Assembly (NCBI GenBank): GCA_037013495.1
Contig: JAZDXN010000029.1
Coordinates: 1,128,501 to 1,192,500 of the forward strand
From: Hippophae tibetana
Lineage: Eukaryota > Streptophyta > Magnoliopsida > Rosales > Elaeagnaceae
Direction of reading: 5' to 3'
DNA length: 64,000 nt
A model generated the notes under the pieces. It did no database searches, had not been told where the DNA came from, and saw only the letters and a list, made by a program, of their open reading frames with translations. How positions within the stretch are numbered: the first letter of the stretch is position 1; every line of letters begins with the position of its first letter. Shown in pieces: positions 18,336-29,640 of the stretch. Position numbers and translations under genes: made by a program.

Positions 18336-19749
18336 AAAACTTGATGAACGAAAACCGGCATCGCCGATTCCCGCAAATACTTTGGTTTTAATATTTATAA
18401 AACTCTCGCAAGTGCACGAATCATTTCGAAGAAAATGATAAGTATACTCCCAAGGTCGATCTAAGGAAGGAATGTATGTGGTTTTTAATTTATTATTCAA
18501 ACTTTTAAAAACAAAATTAAATCCTAAACATCCTGTCACGATAGTTTGGTTTTTGTGTTCCTAATCTAATAACATAAAATAAACATATATACAGATTAAT
18601 TAAATATAATCTAATAACATAAAAATAAACATAGATACAAATTCAATAAATAATTATCTAAAAATAAACATATATACGGATTCAATAAATATTCATGCAA
18701 ATTTTTATCATTTATATTAGCGGAGTATTTATGGATATAATAACTAAATTAATTATGCTTGCTCATATTAACTAGGTTATTAAAGATATAAATTGATATT
18801 TTATTGATTCTCTCTTTTTTATATAAATACCACCTTTGGTGGGGTTAGATATTCTTTGTTAACTAAACAAATCAATTAACACCTATGGGTGGGGTTGATA
18901 ACTAATATGCTTAATTAAATTAATTCCTTTTTCTAAGAGATTGAAAATGAACCATTTAAATGCCACCTTTGGTGGGGTTAGACAATTTAAACATTATTCA
19001 AGGTGTCCAAATTAAACTTAAGAATTTAATTATCCGAGTACTAACTTTCAAGTTTTAAAACCACTATTGAAAACATGTTGTCAATACATTTTCACATAAT
19101 AATTCTTATAAAAACTTTTGAAATAGAGTTTCACTCTAACTACCGGGCGATTGTACCAACAAATAAAAGAGCACTACTCTAAATTAGACCGGATAACTAA
19201 ACCTTAAAATCTAATTTTCGGGTTTAAGTTTGTAATGAAAAAATAATATATTTCTCTCTAACATTCTTAATATAAAATCTTGAATAAAAACAAAATCAAT
19301 TCATTTTAAAGATTTTTACCTATTTAATATTTCGCAAGCATAACAACGTCGTTATTACATCATTTTTACTAAACAGCTAGCATAGTTAAATTTAACCACA
19401 GACAAGTTGAATATAACATGTAAGAATAAAGCATAAAAATAACTGTAAAGAAAATAAAATCCTTACAGAACTTCGACGCTATTCCCGTTGCTAGAAAACC
19501 TCCGAGCGGAATTTGCACTTCCATATATTGAATCAAAAACTAAATTATTACAAAAACATTACAAGTTCCTCTCAAAAAGAGAAGAACACTAAAACTAAGA
19601 GAATTGAACTAAAAACTAAGAAGGAAACTAAGAAAAACTTAGAAACTAAGAAAGAAACTAAGGAAAACTCAAAAAAACTAAGAAATGAGAGAAAGAAAGA
19701 AGAGAGAAGTGTGGTTTGAAGGTGTATTTTGAAGTGAAGGGAAGGGGGG

Positions 19750-19758
19750 TATTTATAG
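19750..19758 (-). promoter_or_regulatory. TATA box of the 5' LTR
   Basis: CTATAAATA on the - strand in the LTR that would actually transcribe the element, followed by CCCCCC. Identical to 8165-8173. Confidence 0.75.
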
Positions 19759-19826
19759 GTGAGGATGGAGAGAAAAAGTAGAGAAAAAAATGTTAAAAAA
19801 ATGTAAAAACGCGGATTATTGATTGC

Positions 19827-19847
19827 TGACGTCATTTGATGACGTCA
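19827..19847 (-). promoter_or_regulatory. Paired TGACGTCA sites (5' LTR)
   Basis: TGACGTCA at 19827-19834 and 19840-19847, just upstream of the TATA box in the active orientation. Likely bZIP (TGA-factor type) binding sites, which could link the element to stress or defence signalling as known for TGACG elements in plants. The response itself is inference. Confidence 0.6.
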
Positions 19848-19869
19848 GCATGACATGGGGCGGCTGCAC

Positions 19870-20118
19870 AGTACTGGGTATGAACAGTGCCGAGTCTGAT
19901 GAACAGTACCGGGGTATGAACAGTAACGCGCGGATGAACAGTACCCGCGGATGAACAGTGCCGAGTCTGATGAACAGTACCGGGGTATGAACAGTGCCGA
20001 GTCTGATGAACAGTAACGCGCGGATGAACAGTACCCGCGGATGAACAGTGCCGCGCGCTGCTGCTTGGGGCGGTGCTGGGCGGTGGGTCGCGGCGGCCGG
20101 GCGGCGCGGCGGCGCGAT
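19870..20118 (-). repeat. GC-rich minisatellite in U3 (5' LTR)
   Basis: About ten ATGAACAGT-based units plus the CpG-rich stretch, upstream of the TGACGTCA pair. One unit more than in the 3' LTR, so the array changes faster than the rest of the LTR. Confidence 0.85.
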
Positions 20119-20414
20119 TTTCGTCTTTTTGACATTTTTGACCTTTTCGACCCATTTTGTCCAATTTTTCCATATTTGTTGACCTTTTCCCACTTATTTA
20201 TTAATATATTTGTGATGTATTGCTTCAAGTATTCCTGTTTGAGTCTTTAAATTGCGTTTTTAAGCCAAAATACCTGAAAAACAATAAAAATACCCGTGAT
20301 TCCGAAAAAGACAAATTTATATAAATATATGATAAAACATATAAATATATGTATTTTTAATCAATTAATGTGCATAAAATCATGGTTATTTTAGTGCTTT
20401 TTGAGCACTCATCA

Positions 20415-20419
20415 ATACA
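20415..20419. repeat. Right target-site duplication ATACA of the young element
   Basis: Second copy of ATACA, matching 6752-6756. Removing the element and one ATACA restores a continuous LTR B end (TAGTG-ATACA-TACACTTGCG). Confidence 0.95.
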
Positions 20420-20474
20420 TACACTTGCGAGCAGTTAAAATTTATGAATAAAACTTTTGGCACCATTGTTAAGG
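20420..20474 (+). other. End of 5' LTR B and decayed tRNA-Asp primer site
   Basis: 20420-20450 completes the interrupted LTR B (compare 29610-29640). TGGCACCATTGTTAAGG at 20458-20474 corresponds to the canonical TGGCGCCGTTGCCGGGG. Most differences are C-to-T or G-to-A changes, the pattern left by deamination of methylated cytosines. Confidence 0.7.
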
Positions 20475-20839
20475 AATTGGTATTATTGAATTTTTTTTTT
20501 GTTTTCTCCTTAGTTTGTTTCCATAATTTATTTATTTTTGTGATTTTATTTTTATTTGTTTGTTAATATTTGTGTTGTGTTTAGTTATTTCAATTATTTT
20601 TTTTATTTTTTATTTTTATTCTTTTGTTTTTTTGCTTTTAGTTTTTATTTCTTTTGTTATTTATTTATTTTTACTAGTATATGTTTTGGTGCTTTGATTT
20701 TTTGTTTTTGTTTTTATTAGTATATACAAGGTAAGAGATCCTTTGGATTGAACTTGTATCGTTCATTGACAATGTTAAAAAAACCAAAGAGCACTCAAGT
20801 AGGATGGAAACTAAAATCTAAGAGCCATTGTAAGAGCCC
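20475..20839 (+). other. Leader of old element B
   Basis: T-rich untranslated sequence between primer site and gag. No ORF is seen. Confidence 0.55.
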
Positions 20840-22120
20840 TTACAAGAGCCATTAAACAAGAGAGATGCTTTACCAAGGGAGGTGGAAAATGAGTAATATG
20901 CAAGGCCAATCATTGACATTACTACTTCTTGCATACAGTTTGGGGAGGTAGCTAGGAACTATGAATTGAAAAATATTCATTATTTCATGTTGCCCTCCTT
21001 CTATGGAATTCCTATTGAAGATCCTTTGAATTTCATTAGGGATGTCTATTCAACTGTACAAAAATTTCCTTTGGGTTCAATGAGGACTAACTCAAAATGA
21101 TGTGTTTCCCATATATGCTCAAAGATAGGGAAAAGGTTTGGCTTGTGACTCTTCCACTGGGTTCCCTAATAACTTGGGTGGAGTTTATGGGAAAATTCTA
21201 TTCCTATCAAAAGACTTTCGTTTTGAGAACCAAAATAACCACATTTTCTCAAATGGAAGAAGGGCCATTCCTTGAAGCTTGGTAGGCTCAAGCTATTTCT
21301 CATTCAATGCCCACACTACAACTTCCCAATATAGCTACAAAACCAATTCTTCTATGATGGGTTGACACATTCATGTCAATTTAATGTTGATAATGCTGCC
21401 AGTGGAGCTATGGGTGAGAAGATAGCATATGAAACATATGAGCTCTATGAGATGTTAGGTGTTAATTCCCAAATGAAGACTACTACAGTAAGAAGAGTTA
21501 AAGTTAATGAGATAGGCTCTAGGAATGAGATGGCCATGCAGCTTGTGAAATTGACTAAGCATGTTCAACGTCTAACTACAAGAGCATACCATACCAATAG
21601 GCATGTGGAGTTTGTGGAACATATATATATGGTGCTAATGTTTTCTCTTTTGCATGTGATTCCTATACAAACACTTATCAAGAAGTTAATATTTTTTAAG
21701 GGTATCAATATAGACCCAGGAATCATCCCTATTCCAACATCTATAATCCTGGGTGGAGAGATCATCCTCATTTCTCATGGAAGGAAAACACTAACCAACC
21801 TTATGCCTAAAACCAAATGCAATGCCCAAATTTAAACCAAAACATGTCACACTATCCACCTAATAATCCAACATTGGAGGATAACTTGAATACTTTCACT
21901 CAAAGTGGGTAGAGATAACACATAAAAAATAATCAAAGGTTGGATTATTTAGAGGCATCAACGAAGAGGGTGGAAAGTCAAGTTCTACAAATAGTTGAGA
22001 ATATGCAAGGGCAAGAGAAAAAGAACCTTCCTAGTCAATCTAAACAAGTAAAGGCTATTATAGTCCTTTAGAGTGGTAAGATTTTAAATAAAGATGTTTC
22101 TAAAACTTATAATGATTTGT
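20840..22120 (+). pseudogene. Decayed gag of old element B
   Basis: Reads as Athila-type gag across several frames: RPIIDITTS, ARNYELKNIHYFMLPSFYG, DPLNFIRD, then FPYMLKDREKVWL, MGKFYSYQKT, FSQMEEGPFLEAW, DNAASGAMGEKIAYETYELYE, a C-x2-C pair of the zinc knuckle, and an IYNPGWRDHPHFSW segment followed by PTLEDNLNTF. Stops and frameshifts break it at several points (near 21100, 21285 and 21700). It matters because it shows that the ancestral gag held both the Cys pair and the NPGWR segment, which the young element has divided between two genes. Confidence 0.85.
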
Positions 22121-22129
22121 TAAGTTTTG

Positions 22130-23960
22130 TAGTCCTTTGTATTTGTGTTGGCCTCCCATGCTCAAAATACAATATCTATTAATTTTACTTAGTGTGTATA
22201 TCTTCTTCTATGTAAGGTTGATTATTCATGATCAGTAATGAATGCATGCATATAGTTAGGTACACTTTGTATGTGAGCATTATCACACGCACTATAGGGT
22301 TGGTTTCTAGAGTGTGTATGTTAGGTCGAGCATTTTGTTTTTGATGAGTGAGCGTGCAAGCGAGACAGTATTGTCGCTCATGCATTTTGGGTATGGGTAT
22401 TTATGAAAATTATTCAGCAATTTTGAAAATGAGAAATTGGACTTTTGGTACCTTGACAAAGTCTTCTACAAAGGCCTTGCTAGACCCTTTGATGAACCCT
22501 CGATAAGGTGGTCGACGAGGACCCCTGATAAGGCCTCGATGAGGACATCTATAAGCTTGGTATACCCTTTTATCTTATTATTCCTTATTAAGAAAAATTG
22601 TAGTGAAGTTTTGTCAATTTGGCATTTCATTTTTTGTTTTCGAATTACTATTACCTTGATTGATGTTTGGTATTAGTGATTTGTGAATATATAAAAAAAT
22701 TATGCTCTTGAGTGGTGAGTACTTGAGGTAGTGTTTGTGAGTGGATTTTTTGAGATGCCTATTTGGTGATGAGTTGTGTGTTGACTAATTGATTGTTTGT
22801 GCTATAATTGATTGTTTGTGCTATAATGTTTATTGGTTGTTCATGACTGAGAATGGATCTCACATTCATTTGTTCACATTACTACACATTACTGATCATT
22901 GGTAGCTATTCACATTATATCAAGTGGTGTTGGTTTTGGAGGAAAGTTGGGTTCATGTTTCAAACTAAGTGATTACAAAGGCAACAAGTGAGGGTAGCAA
23001 TAGGCAGTTCAAACAATGGTCTCAATTGAGAGAAGTAGTGGGATTTTATTTCTATCAAGGTTATAATTGTTTTATTTCTATCAAGGTTATAATTGTTTTA
23101 TTTCTATCAAGGTTATAATTGTTTTATTTCTATCAAGGTTATAATTGTTTTATTTCTTAGTGGATTTGTTTGTATCAAATGGTTGCCATTAGGAATCGAG
23201 GATGTTACCACATAAAAAGGGGTTCTATATGGATTTACCTTATTATATGTGACATTATGCATGCCTTAGTGTTTGGATACTACAATTTGAGTTTAAATCA
23301 TGTATATTTCAATATACTAAGGTTTAAATTATGATTATAAAGTTTTTAATATTTATTGCCTATTTCCTAATTAATTTATATTTCCTTTACCTTTTAACTT
23401 AATATGAGTTTGGTGTGAGTCTCTAAGGATCAATATCTCCTTACTCTGGTTGTGTACTAGATGTTAGACTATTTCTCTTGGTAAGTTATGCTTTGTTTGA
23501 TTGCATACTATAAGAGTGAAATCATCATTTATTGAATATATTCTCATATATGAGGTCTTGAAGTGACAGGAAATACTTTTTAGATTTTCAGTATGTATGA
23601 TTGTTTTGCATGGTATGTGATGTTTGCTATGTTTATGCATGTTTATAGCCTAGACAAGAACTTATGAGGTATACCATTACTAGTGTGTTTACCATAGTTT
23701 GTTCTTCTTTACTGCTAGTAGTTTTTGTTGTGTGTTGAATTAATCACATTGATTAGTACTTATGTTGTGTTATTTTGTTAATTCATGTTTGTGAGGCTAA
23801 CTTTGTAAAATTGATATAGAGCTTGCGAAAAGATTTCATGGGTTGGCTTCTCCACTCTTTATCTCGGTCCTGGTTACCTATTTGAGGCAAACGAATAATT
23901 AACCTTTGTGTAATTGTTCCTATATATGGAATTTTCAATTTTTTTAGTAGTATAGGAAAC
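22130..23960. mobile_element. ~1.8-kb insertion between gag and protease of old element B (family F)
   Basis: The gag-protease linker is split here. Left of the block the frame reads LPSQSKQVKAI..SGK as in the young element; right of it the frame resumes before the FSNLFDMFSMVN segment. The block has no ORF. Its left part (22184-22500) matches 55060-55370 in inverse orientation, so it is a dispersed repeat. It may be a solo LTR of another family, possibly starting at TGTTGGCCTCCC (about 22147), but exact ends and target duplications could not be fixed. Confidence 0.5.
23044..23157. repeat. 26-bp tandem repeat, 4.4 copies
   Basis: TTTTATTTCTATCAAGGTTA followed by TAATTG repeats perfectly four times with a partial fifth copy. 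It sits in the middle of the ~1.8-kb insertion. Near identity of units implies recent expansion. Confidence 0.93.
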
Positions 23961-24129
23961 ACAGGTGGAGTTTAAGTAGTAAACAAGAAAGGTGTGGATA
24001 TAAATAAAAAATTGCAAGGTATTCAAAAAGAATTCAAGGAGAGTCATCTAACCTATATACATTGCACAAGGCATTTGAACCATATTTACCCCCATACTAC
24101 TCACACACTATGTAAAGGAAAATTAATAT

Positions 24130-24745
24130 GATAAGAAATTTTCTAATTTATTTGATATGTTTTCTATGGTTAATACTAATTTACTTCTCTTAGATGTCAT
24201 TAGGAATGTGGCATCACATGTAAAAAATTTCAAGGAATTGAACACTATGAGGAGAAGGTATGAAGTTATTGAAAGAGTGATTGTATTGAAAATTTCTAGT
24301 GCAATACATCAATGTAACATTCCACCAAAATTGAAAGATCATAGTAGTTTTCATAGTAACATTACTATAGGGAATACAAAGGTGGTTAAGGCACCTATGC
24401 TAGATTTAGGTGCAAGTATTAATCTCATACGTTACTTAATATATTTGCAACTAGGTTTAGAGAAGTTGAAGCCCACAACCATGTTATGATGGATATGCAA
24501 GAAAACCATCTATGGACAAAGAGCACACTATTCTTCTTGGTAGGCCATTAATGGCCATATTTAAGACTATTATTGATGTTAATAGTGGAAAGTTAACTAT
24601 GATAGTCTTGGGAGAGACTGGCCATTTTAAAACTTTTGATTCCTTACCTATTGCTTCTATTTCTATTGTTGACAAATGTTCATATACTGATTGTGTGGAT
24701 GCACTTTCTCATAATACTTTTTTTACAAAACAAGATGAAGGATAA
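24130..24745 (+). pseudogene. Decayed retroviral-type aspartic protease of old element B
   Basis: Two stretches of protease homology. The first reads LLLDVIRNVASHVKNFKELN and ends after LDLGASINL, keeping the active-site DLGA. The second reads [19 protein letters not shown]. About 45 residues between them, relative to the young polyprotein, are deleted at 24489-24512. Confidence 0.8.
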
Positions 24746-26725
24746 ATTTCAATATGCTTTATTATATATGCTACCCAAGAAATGAGGCATTATTGCCATC
24801 CCCTATAATGTAAAGGGCATTAGGTGTTTCTTAGAACTTGTAGGTTTTTATATGAGATTTGTTAAAGAATTTTCTAAAATAAGTCATCCTTTATGTAATA
24901 TGTTAGCCAAGGATATCTCTTTTGTGCTTGAAAGTGATTGCCATTTTGCTTTTAATATCTTGAAAGAAAAATTAACATCAGCATCTATTATCATGGCACC
25001 TAATTGGTCTTCACTTTTGAGATTATGTACGATGATTCTAATTTTGCTATAGGGTCTATTTTGGGATAAAGAGTGGATAAACATTTACATATTGTTTATT
25101 ATAGTAGTAAAACCCTTAATGATGCCCAACCTAATTATTCTACAACTAAAAAGTAATTTTTTGTTGTTGTGTTTACTTTAGATAAATATAGATCTTACTT
25201 GGTAGGGCCTAAAGTAATTGTGCATTATGATCATGTTACTTTGAGAGATTTATTGAGTAAATCAAATTCTTAGCCAAGACTGATTATGTGGGTGTTGCTT
25301 TTGCAAGAATTTGATCTTGAGATTAGAGATAAGAAAGGGACTGATAATATAGTTGTTGATTATATGTCTTGGTTAATTTTATATTTTGACATTGTTAAGA
25401 ATGCAAATGGAGTGGATATTGTTGAAAATTTTCCTCATGAACAACTTTTTACAGTAGGTTCATTTCCGTGGTATGCTAACAAAGTCTATTATCTTGCTAG
25501 AGGTATTTTGAGACCTAGCATTTCTTTTTGGAAAAAGAAAATATTTTTTCATTCTTATAGGCATTGTTTTTAGGATGACTTTTATCTGTTTATGTTTTTC
25601 TAAAATAAAGTTATTGAGAGATGTGTGCTTTATAAGGATCATGAGAGCATTTGGCCTTCTACTATGAGCTTCATTGTAGGGGCCATTTTAGTGGTAAGAA
25701 AAAGGCCTTGAAGGTATTATAATCTTGGTTTTACTGGTCAACTTTGTTCAAAGATGCTTATGCCTTTTGCATGCACTATGATATATGTAAAAGGACTAAT
25801 AATAGAGGAAAACGTGAAGAGATGCCTTTGACATCTAATTTGTTTGTTGATTTATTTGATGTTTTGGGGATTGACTTGATGTGATCTTTTCCCCTTCTTT
25901 TATTTATGAGTAAATTTTGGCTGCGATTGATTATGTGTCCATATTGAACTAAGCTATACCCACTAAAGCTAATGATGCTAATTATGCTATAAAAGTTTTA
26001 AAGGATGTGATATTTGGCTAGATTGGGGGCATAATTATGATGGATGGAGCCACTTTTGCAATAAGTTGCTTGATGGATTATTGAAAAGTATAATATCACA
26101 AAAAGGTGACCATTCCTTACCATCCACAAACTTCCGATAAAGTTGAGATAAGCAATAGACAAATCAAGGGTATCTTGGAATGAATAGTGTGGACTTCAAG
26201 AAAGGATTAGTCTACCAAGATGAATAACACACTATGGGCATACCACACAACTTATAATACACCTGTTGATTTTTGGAAGGGTATTCCATTTGCCCATTTA
26301 GGTTGAGCATAAGACATATTGGGAAATTAAGTAGTTTAAAATGGACTTTAAATAGGCAGAAGAGACACACTTGCATCAACTTGATGAGCTAGAAGAGGTG
26401 ATGGATGAAGCCTATAAAAATGCAAAAATCTACAAATAAATGCACTAAGAATTACCCTAACAACGGCCTAGTTCGTAAGTTTCTTTATACTGGAATGAAA
26501 GTACTCTTACCTAATTCTTGTTCAAAATTGTTTCCAAGAAAGTTGAAGTCAAGCTGGAGTGGACCATTTCAAGTTGTTCAAGTCTTTCCCCATGGAGCTA
26601 TATAATTAATGAACCTAAAGACTCAAATATTTTCAAGATAAATGGGCATTATATGAAGCCTTACATGGAGAGAGTTGATAAGAATGAGGACACTAAGTGT
26701 ATTGAAGTGTACGAGCCGTAGCCTC
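24746..26725 (+). pseudogene. Decayed RNase H and integrase of old element B, RT core missing
   Basis: Directly after the protease remnant the sequence jumps to the region after the RT fingers and palm (VKGIRCFLELVGFYMRFVKEF), so the catalytic FMDD segment is absent. RNase H (KTLNDAQPNYSTT-like, DHVTLRDLLSK-like, [10 protein letters not shown]) and integrase (LTSNLFVDLFDVLGIDL-like, [24 protein letters not shown]) follow with many stops and shifts. The C-terminal part ends INGHYMKPYMERVDKNED. The deleted RT makes this copy dependent on others even before it decayed. Confidence 0.82.
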
Positions 26726-26761
26726 AAGCAATCTCTTGCTAGAATGTTAAAGAAAGTATTT

Positions 26762-26777
26762 GATGGGAGGCAACCCA
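26762..26777 (+). other. Hairpin after pol in old element B
   Basis: GATGGGAGGCAACCCA, the + strand version of the hairpin found after both genes of the young element. It shows that the structure predates the divergence of families A and B. Confidence 0.5.
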
Positions 26778-28125
26778 CCTTTTTTGGTAGTATTCTTTCA
26801 TTTTTTTTAATTTTGTTGTTTTCATTTATTTGTTAGTAGTTAGTTTTCTATTGGGCACTTTTTAACCTTTTTGAACAAACACGTAGTTGAAAACATTGAG
26901 GACAAGTTAAGGTTTGAGGGTGAAAATAGACCCAATAAAATATTTGTTGATACAAAATTATCACACTTTTAGTCAATCTAAGGTAAGTAATTGAGTCTTT
27001 ATGCATTCTTTGTTTGATTTCTTAAATTGTTCAAGGTTCATTGTAAAAGTTAGTTCTATTCATAGTTTATGTTTCATGCTTGGAATATTGAAATTGATAT
27101 GAACGCAAATTTAGAGTCTAAGAATGAAATAGTGAAGCCTAGCTTATGAGATTATTGAGCCTATATCATTTTATCTTGAGAGATAATATTTCTTCTACTC
27201 TGTTAAACACTTTTCCTATGATTCTAAATTGTTATATGAACTCTATAGGTTTTGTAGTGAATGTTAGGGTTTTGAACAATCAAATCAAGTCTCATTTACT
27301 TATTTTTATTACTTTGATTAAATGACTGGAGTAGGAATTAAAAGTGTGCCTATCTTCATTTCATGCTTGGATTCTAATAAAAAAATGATACATTTGGGAT
27401 TCCCATAGAAAAAAGAAAAAGCTATAATAGCCACTCACTATAATATATATGTAAAAGGGTCTATTCAAAAAAATAAAAAAATGGTATAGCTAAATACTAT
27501 GACTCTAAAATCTTGGAAGTAGTGCTATGGCTATTGCGAAATAGTAGAAAATAACCCCTTGAAGTCAAATGCCTTTTCATTAATCTATAGGTGCATATTT
27601 GATATTTCTTGATTAATGATTTTGGTTTAAGTATGATACGAGTAATCTTATGTCTTCTTAATTCTAGCGTTTGATTCCATTCATGGGATCTATTTTGTGT
27701 ACATTTGAGATTTTCTTGTTCAAAAACATATGCAAACCTACTTGGTTTCTTCTTTACATAAGTTCTATTAGGATATATTTTGTTGAGTTCTTGAATCCAT
27801 AAGATGGGCGTGATATTAAGAATGTATCTTGAAAGGAATATAGTCAAAGCTAATTTGGATTCTTAATACTAGGATTGGGGGAAATTAATGTTGATATGAG
27901 TAATAGGGCATTAATTTATGACATGAAACTGATTTGTATGATGAATCTTGATATGTTGAGATGTTAGATGAACTTGTGCTTGAGCCTTACTTATGAAGTG
28001 AGAAGAACCTAAAGCACGAGAGATTTTATTGATTTAAGTTTGTAATTTGTTTTCATATTGCTTTTTGACTTTTTAGTTTTTATTTTTCTTAAGGACTCAT
28101 GAAAAATAGAGTTGTGGGAATTCAA
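26778..28125 (+). other. 3' non-coding region of old element B
   Basis: About 1.35 kb without a supported gene. It matches 57991-58760 in inverse orientation (for example GTTAGATGAACTTGTGCTTG). A purine-rich GAGTTGTGGGAATTCAA at 28109-28125 before the LTR is the probable polypurine tract. Confidence 0.65.
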
Positions 28126-29640
28126 TGAACATTATTCTGACCTATATTTTGCTATGTTTTTTAGCATTAATTTTATGTTTTATTTTAGTTTTTTTTAGGG
28201 TATTTTCGTGTTTTGTTTTAATGTACTTTTAGAAGAATTGTGGGGAAACATGAGCAAACAGAGCTAAAATGGGATGATTGATGGCAACTCATATACGTCG
28301 GAATGAATAAGAATATCAAAAACCAAAAAAATGTTATGCACTATTGCCCAGACATATTCTATACTACAGTGAGGTGTTCTTTGGTTCCAACTAGTGATTC
28401 AAGAAATTCTATGCTTACCATGGCTCAACAAAATCCATCTCGCAATATAAGCCACTAGGATCAATTTATGTGTTTGCTAGAGTTCGACGCATACCACAGG
28501 CCAATACATTTTATTTCGTAGCATAAGCCTTTTGGGTTAGAATTGAGGCTTCACAATTCAATGCGTATTGTGACACAAAATAAAGCATATCATAGCTAAA
28601 GTTTAAAAACTAGCCAGAAAGCCTAATACGTGTACTAAACGTGTTTCACCCAAAATTTAACCTATAAATACACCATCAACTCCTCTTAAACCATATCAAG
28701 TCTAACTAGTTACCTATAGTTGTATTATTTTACTATATAATACACAAAATTGAGAGAAAAGCTCCCAATTGTAAAGTACTTTCCAAGGATTTGTAGAAGG
28801 CAATAAACCAATTTATAGATTTAGAAACGTAGATCAAAAATATTTTTATTGTTAGATCTTCTTTTTCTCTTTGCAATCTAATTGTCTTTCATAGTTGAAT
28901 TAATTGTGGTTAATTTAATTATGTTATGCTAAATTTTTATATAGGATTTTAGTCTTGTTTCCAACTATTGAAAGAATAATTTTATGAATTAATTTAATAA
29001 AATTTGATTTATTTCTTCTTATTATTTTTCATATATTTAATTATAAATTAATGATGGCTTAAATCTTGATTTATAATTAAAGAAAATATTTTAGAACTAA
29101 ACTTTAGACAAATCATATGTGCTTGGTTGTGCATTTATGATCAAAAGTCTAATTTAATTTTGTTATTTTTTGTTAAATTAGATGATTTAAATATTTTGCT
29201 TAGGTTTCAATTAATCAATTTCAATTATTTCCCTTATGATTTAAATTATTGATTAATTGAGAAATATGAGAGTCACCATGATCATTGCATGTTCGTTTAT
29301 TCAAAAGGAAGAAAATTAATAATTCTAACTTTTTATTTAAATCATTTAATTCATTCTTTGCATGAATGGATAGTGAACTAATTTCCCTTATTTTTTCATC
29401 ATCTTTATTAGGCTATAAATTAATTTACTTTCTTTGTTATTTAATCAATTTAGAATTTATAGTCTTTCTCTCAACTAACGATTGGTTGATTGCCTAGGAT
29501 TGTTTATTTAAACTATTTTTGAAAACAAATTAAATTTTTAAAACAACCTACCAATTTCTTTAGAGACTGACTTTGGGGTAAACTCTTCATTAGCCTTCTA
29601 GTGATTCAAGCACTTGAGAGCAATACAAATTTGTGCATCA
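28126..29640 (+). repeat. 3' LTR of old element B
   Basis: 1,515 bp from TGAACATTATTCTGACC to TTGTGCATCA, aligned with 5340-6756 plus 20420-20450. Carries CTATAAATA at 28662-28670. Divergence from the 5' LTR is obvious by eye, so the insertion is old. Confidence 0.85.
28662..28670 (+). promoter_or_regulatory. TATA box of LTR B (3' copy)
   Basis: CTATAAATA in the same context (AACCTATAAATA) as 5867-5875. Confidence 0.6.

Larger units (their letters stand above)
6757..20414 (-). mobile_element. Young, structurally complete Athila-like Ty3/gypsy retrotransposon with two gag genes
   Basis: A 13.7-kb element transcribed on the - strand, with all landmarks of an LTR retrotransposon: 3' LTR 6757-8811, polypurine tract 8812-8823, gag-pol ORF 15777-10606, separate gag ORF 17454-16117, leader, primer binding site 18335-18318 and 5' LTR 20414-18342. 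LTR ends are TGATGA...TCATCA and the target duplication is ATACA on both sides. The LTRs appear identical except inside a GC-rich minisatellite, so insertion was recent. The lineage call rests on the gag ([29 protein letters not shown]), the protease [10 protein letters not shown] and the tRNA-Asp primer, all typical of the Athila group. No env-like ORF is present. The extra gag and the repeated hairpin tail make the internal layout unusual. Confidence 0.95.
18342..20414 (-). repeat. 5' LTR of the young family-A element
   Basis: 2,073 bp, the partner of 6757-8811. It drives transcription of the element on the - strand. The only differences I see are in the U3 minisatellite: a few substitutions, a 1-bp indel and one extra ~17-bp unit. 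Confidence 0.95.
5340..29640 (+). mobile_element. Old Athila-like Ty3/gypsy element (family B LTRs), split by a nested element
   Basis: Composite extent of a decayed LTR retrotransposon on the + strand. The 5' LTR is 5340-6756 plus 20420-20450, the degenerate primer site is 20458-20474, gag is 20840-22120, protease is 24130-24745, RNase H and integrase are 24800-26700, and the 3' LTR is 28126-29640. The young family-A element (6757-20414) sits inside the 5' LTR about 30 bp from its end, and a further ~1.8-kb insertion separates gag from protease. Possible target duplications are GGTGG (5335-5339) and AGTGG (29641-29645), with one mismatch. All reading frames are broken and most of the RT domain is deleted. 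Confidence 0.85.

Noticed and set aside
23044..23157. Possible CRISPR-like or regulatory array
   Set aside because: Direct tandem units with no spacers, in a plant genome. An ordinary minisatellite.
27497..27847. 116-codon - strand ORF in the 3' non-coding region of old element B
   Set aside because: No recognisable domain, low-complexity composition, antisense to the element, and not kept in the homologous region at 57991-58760.
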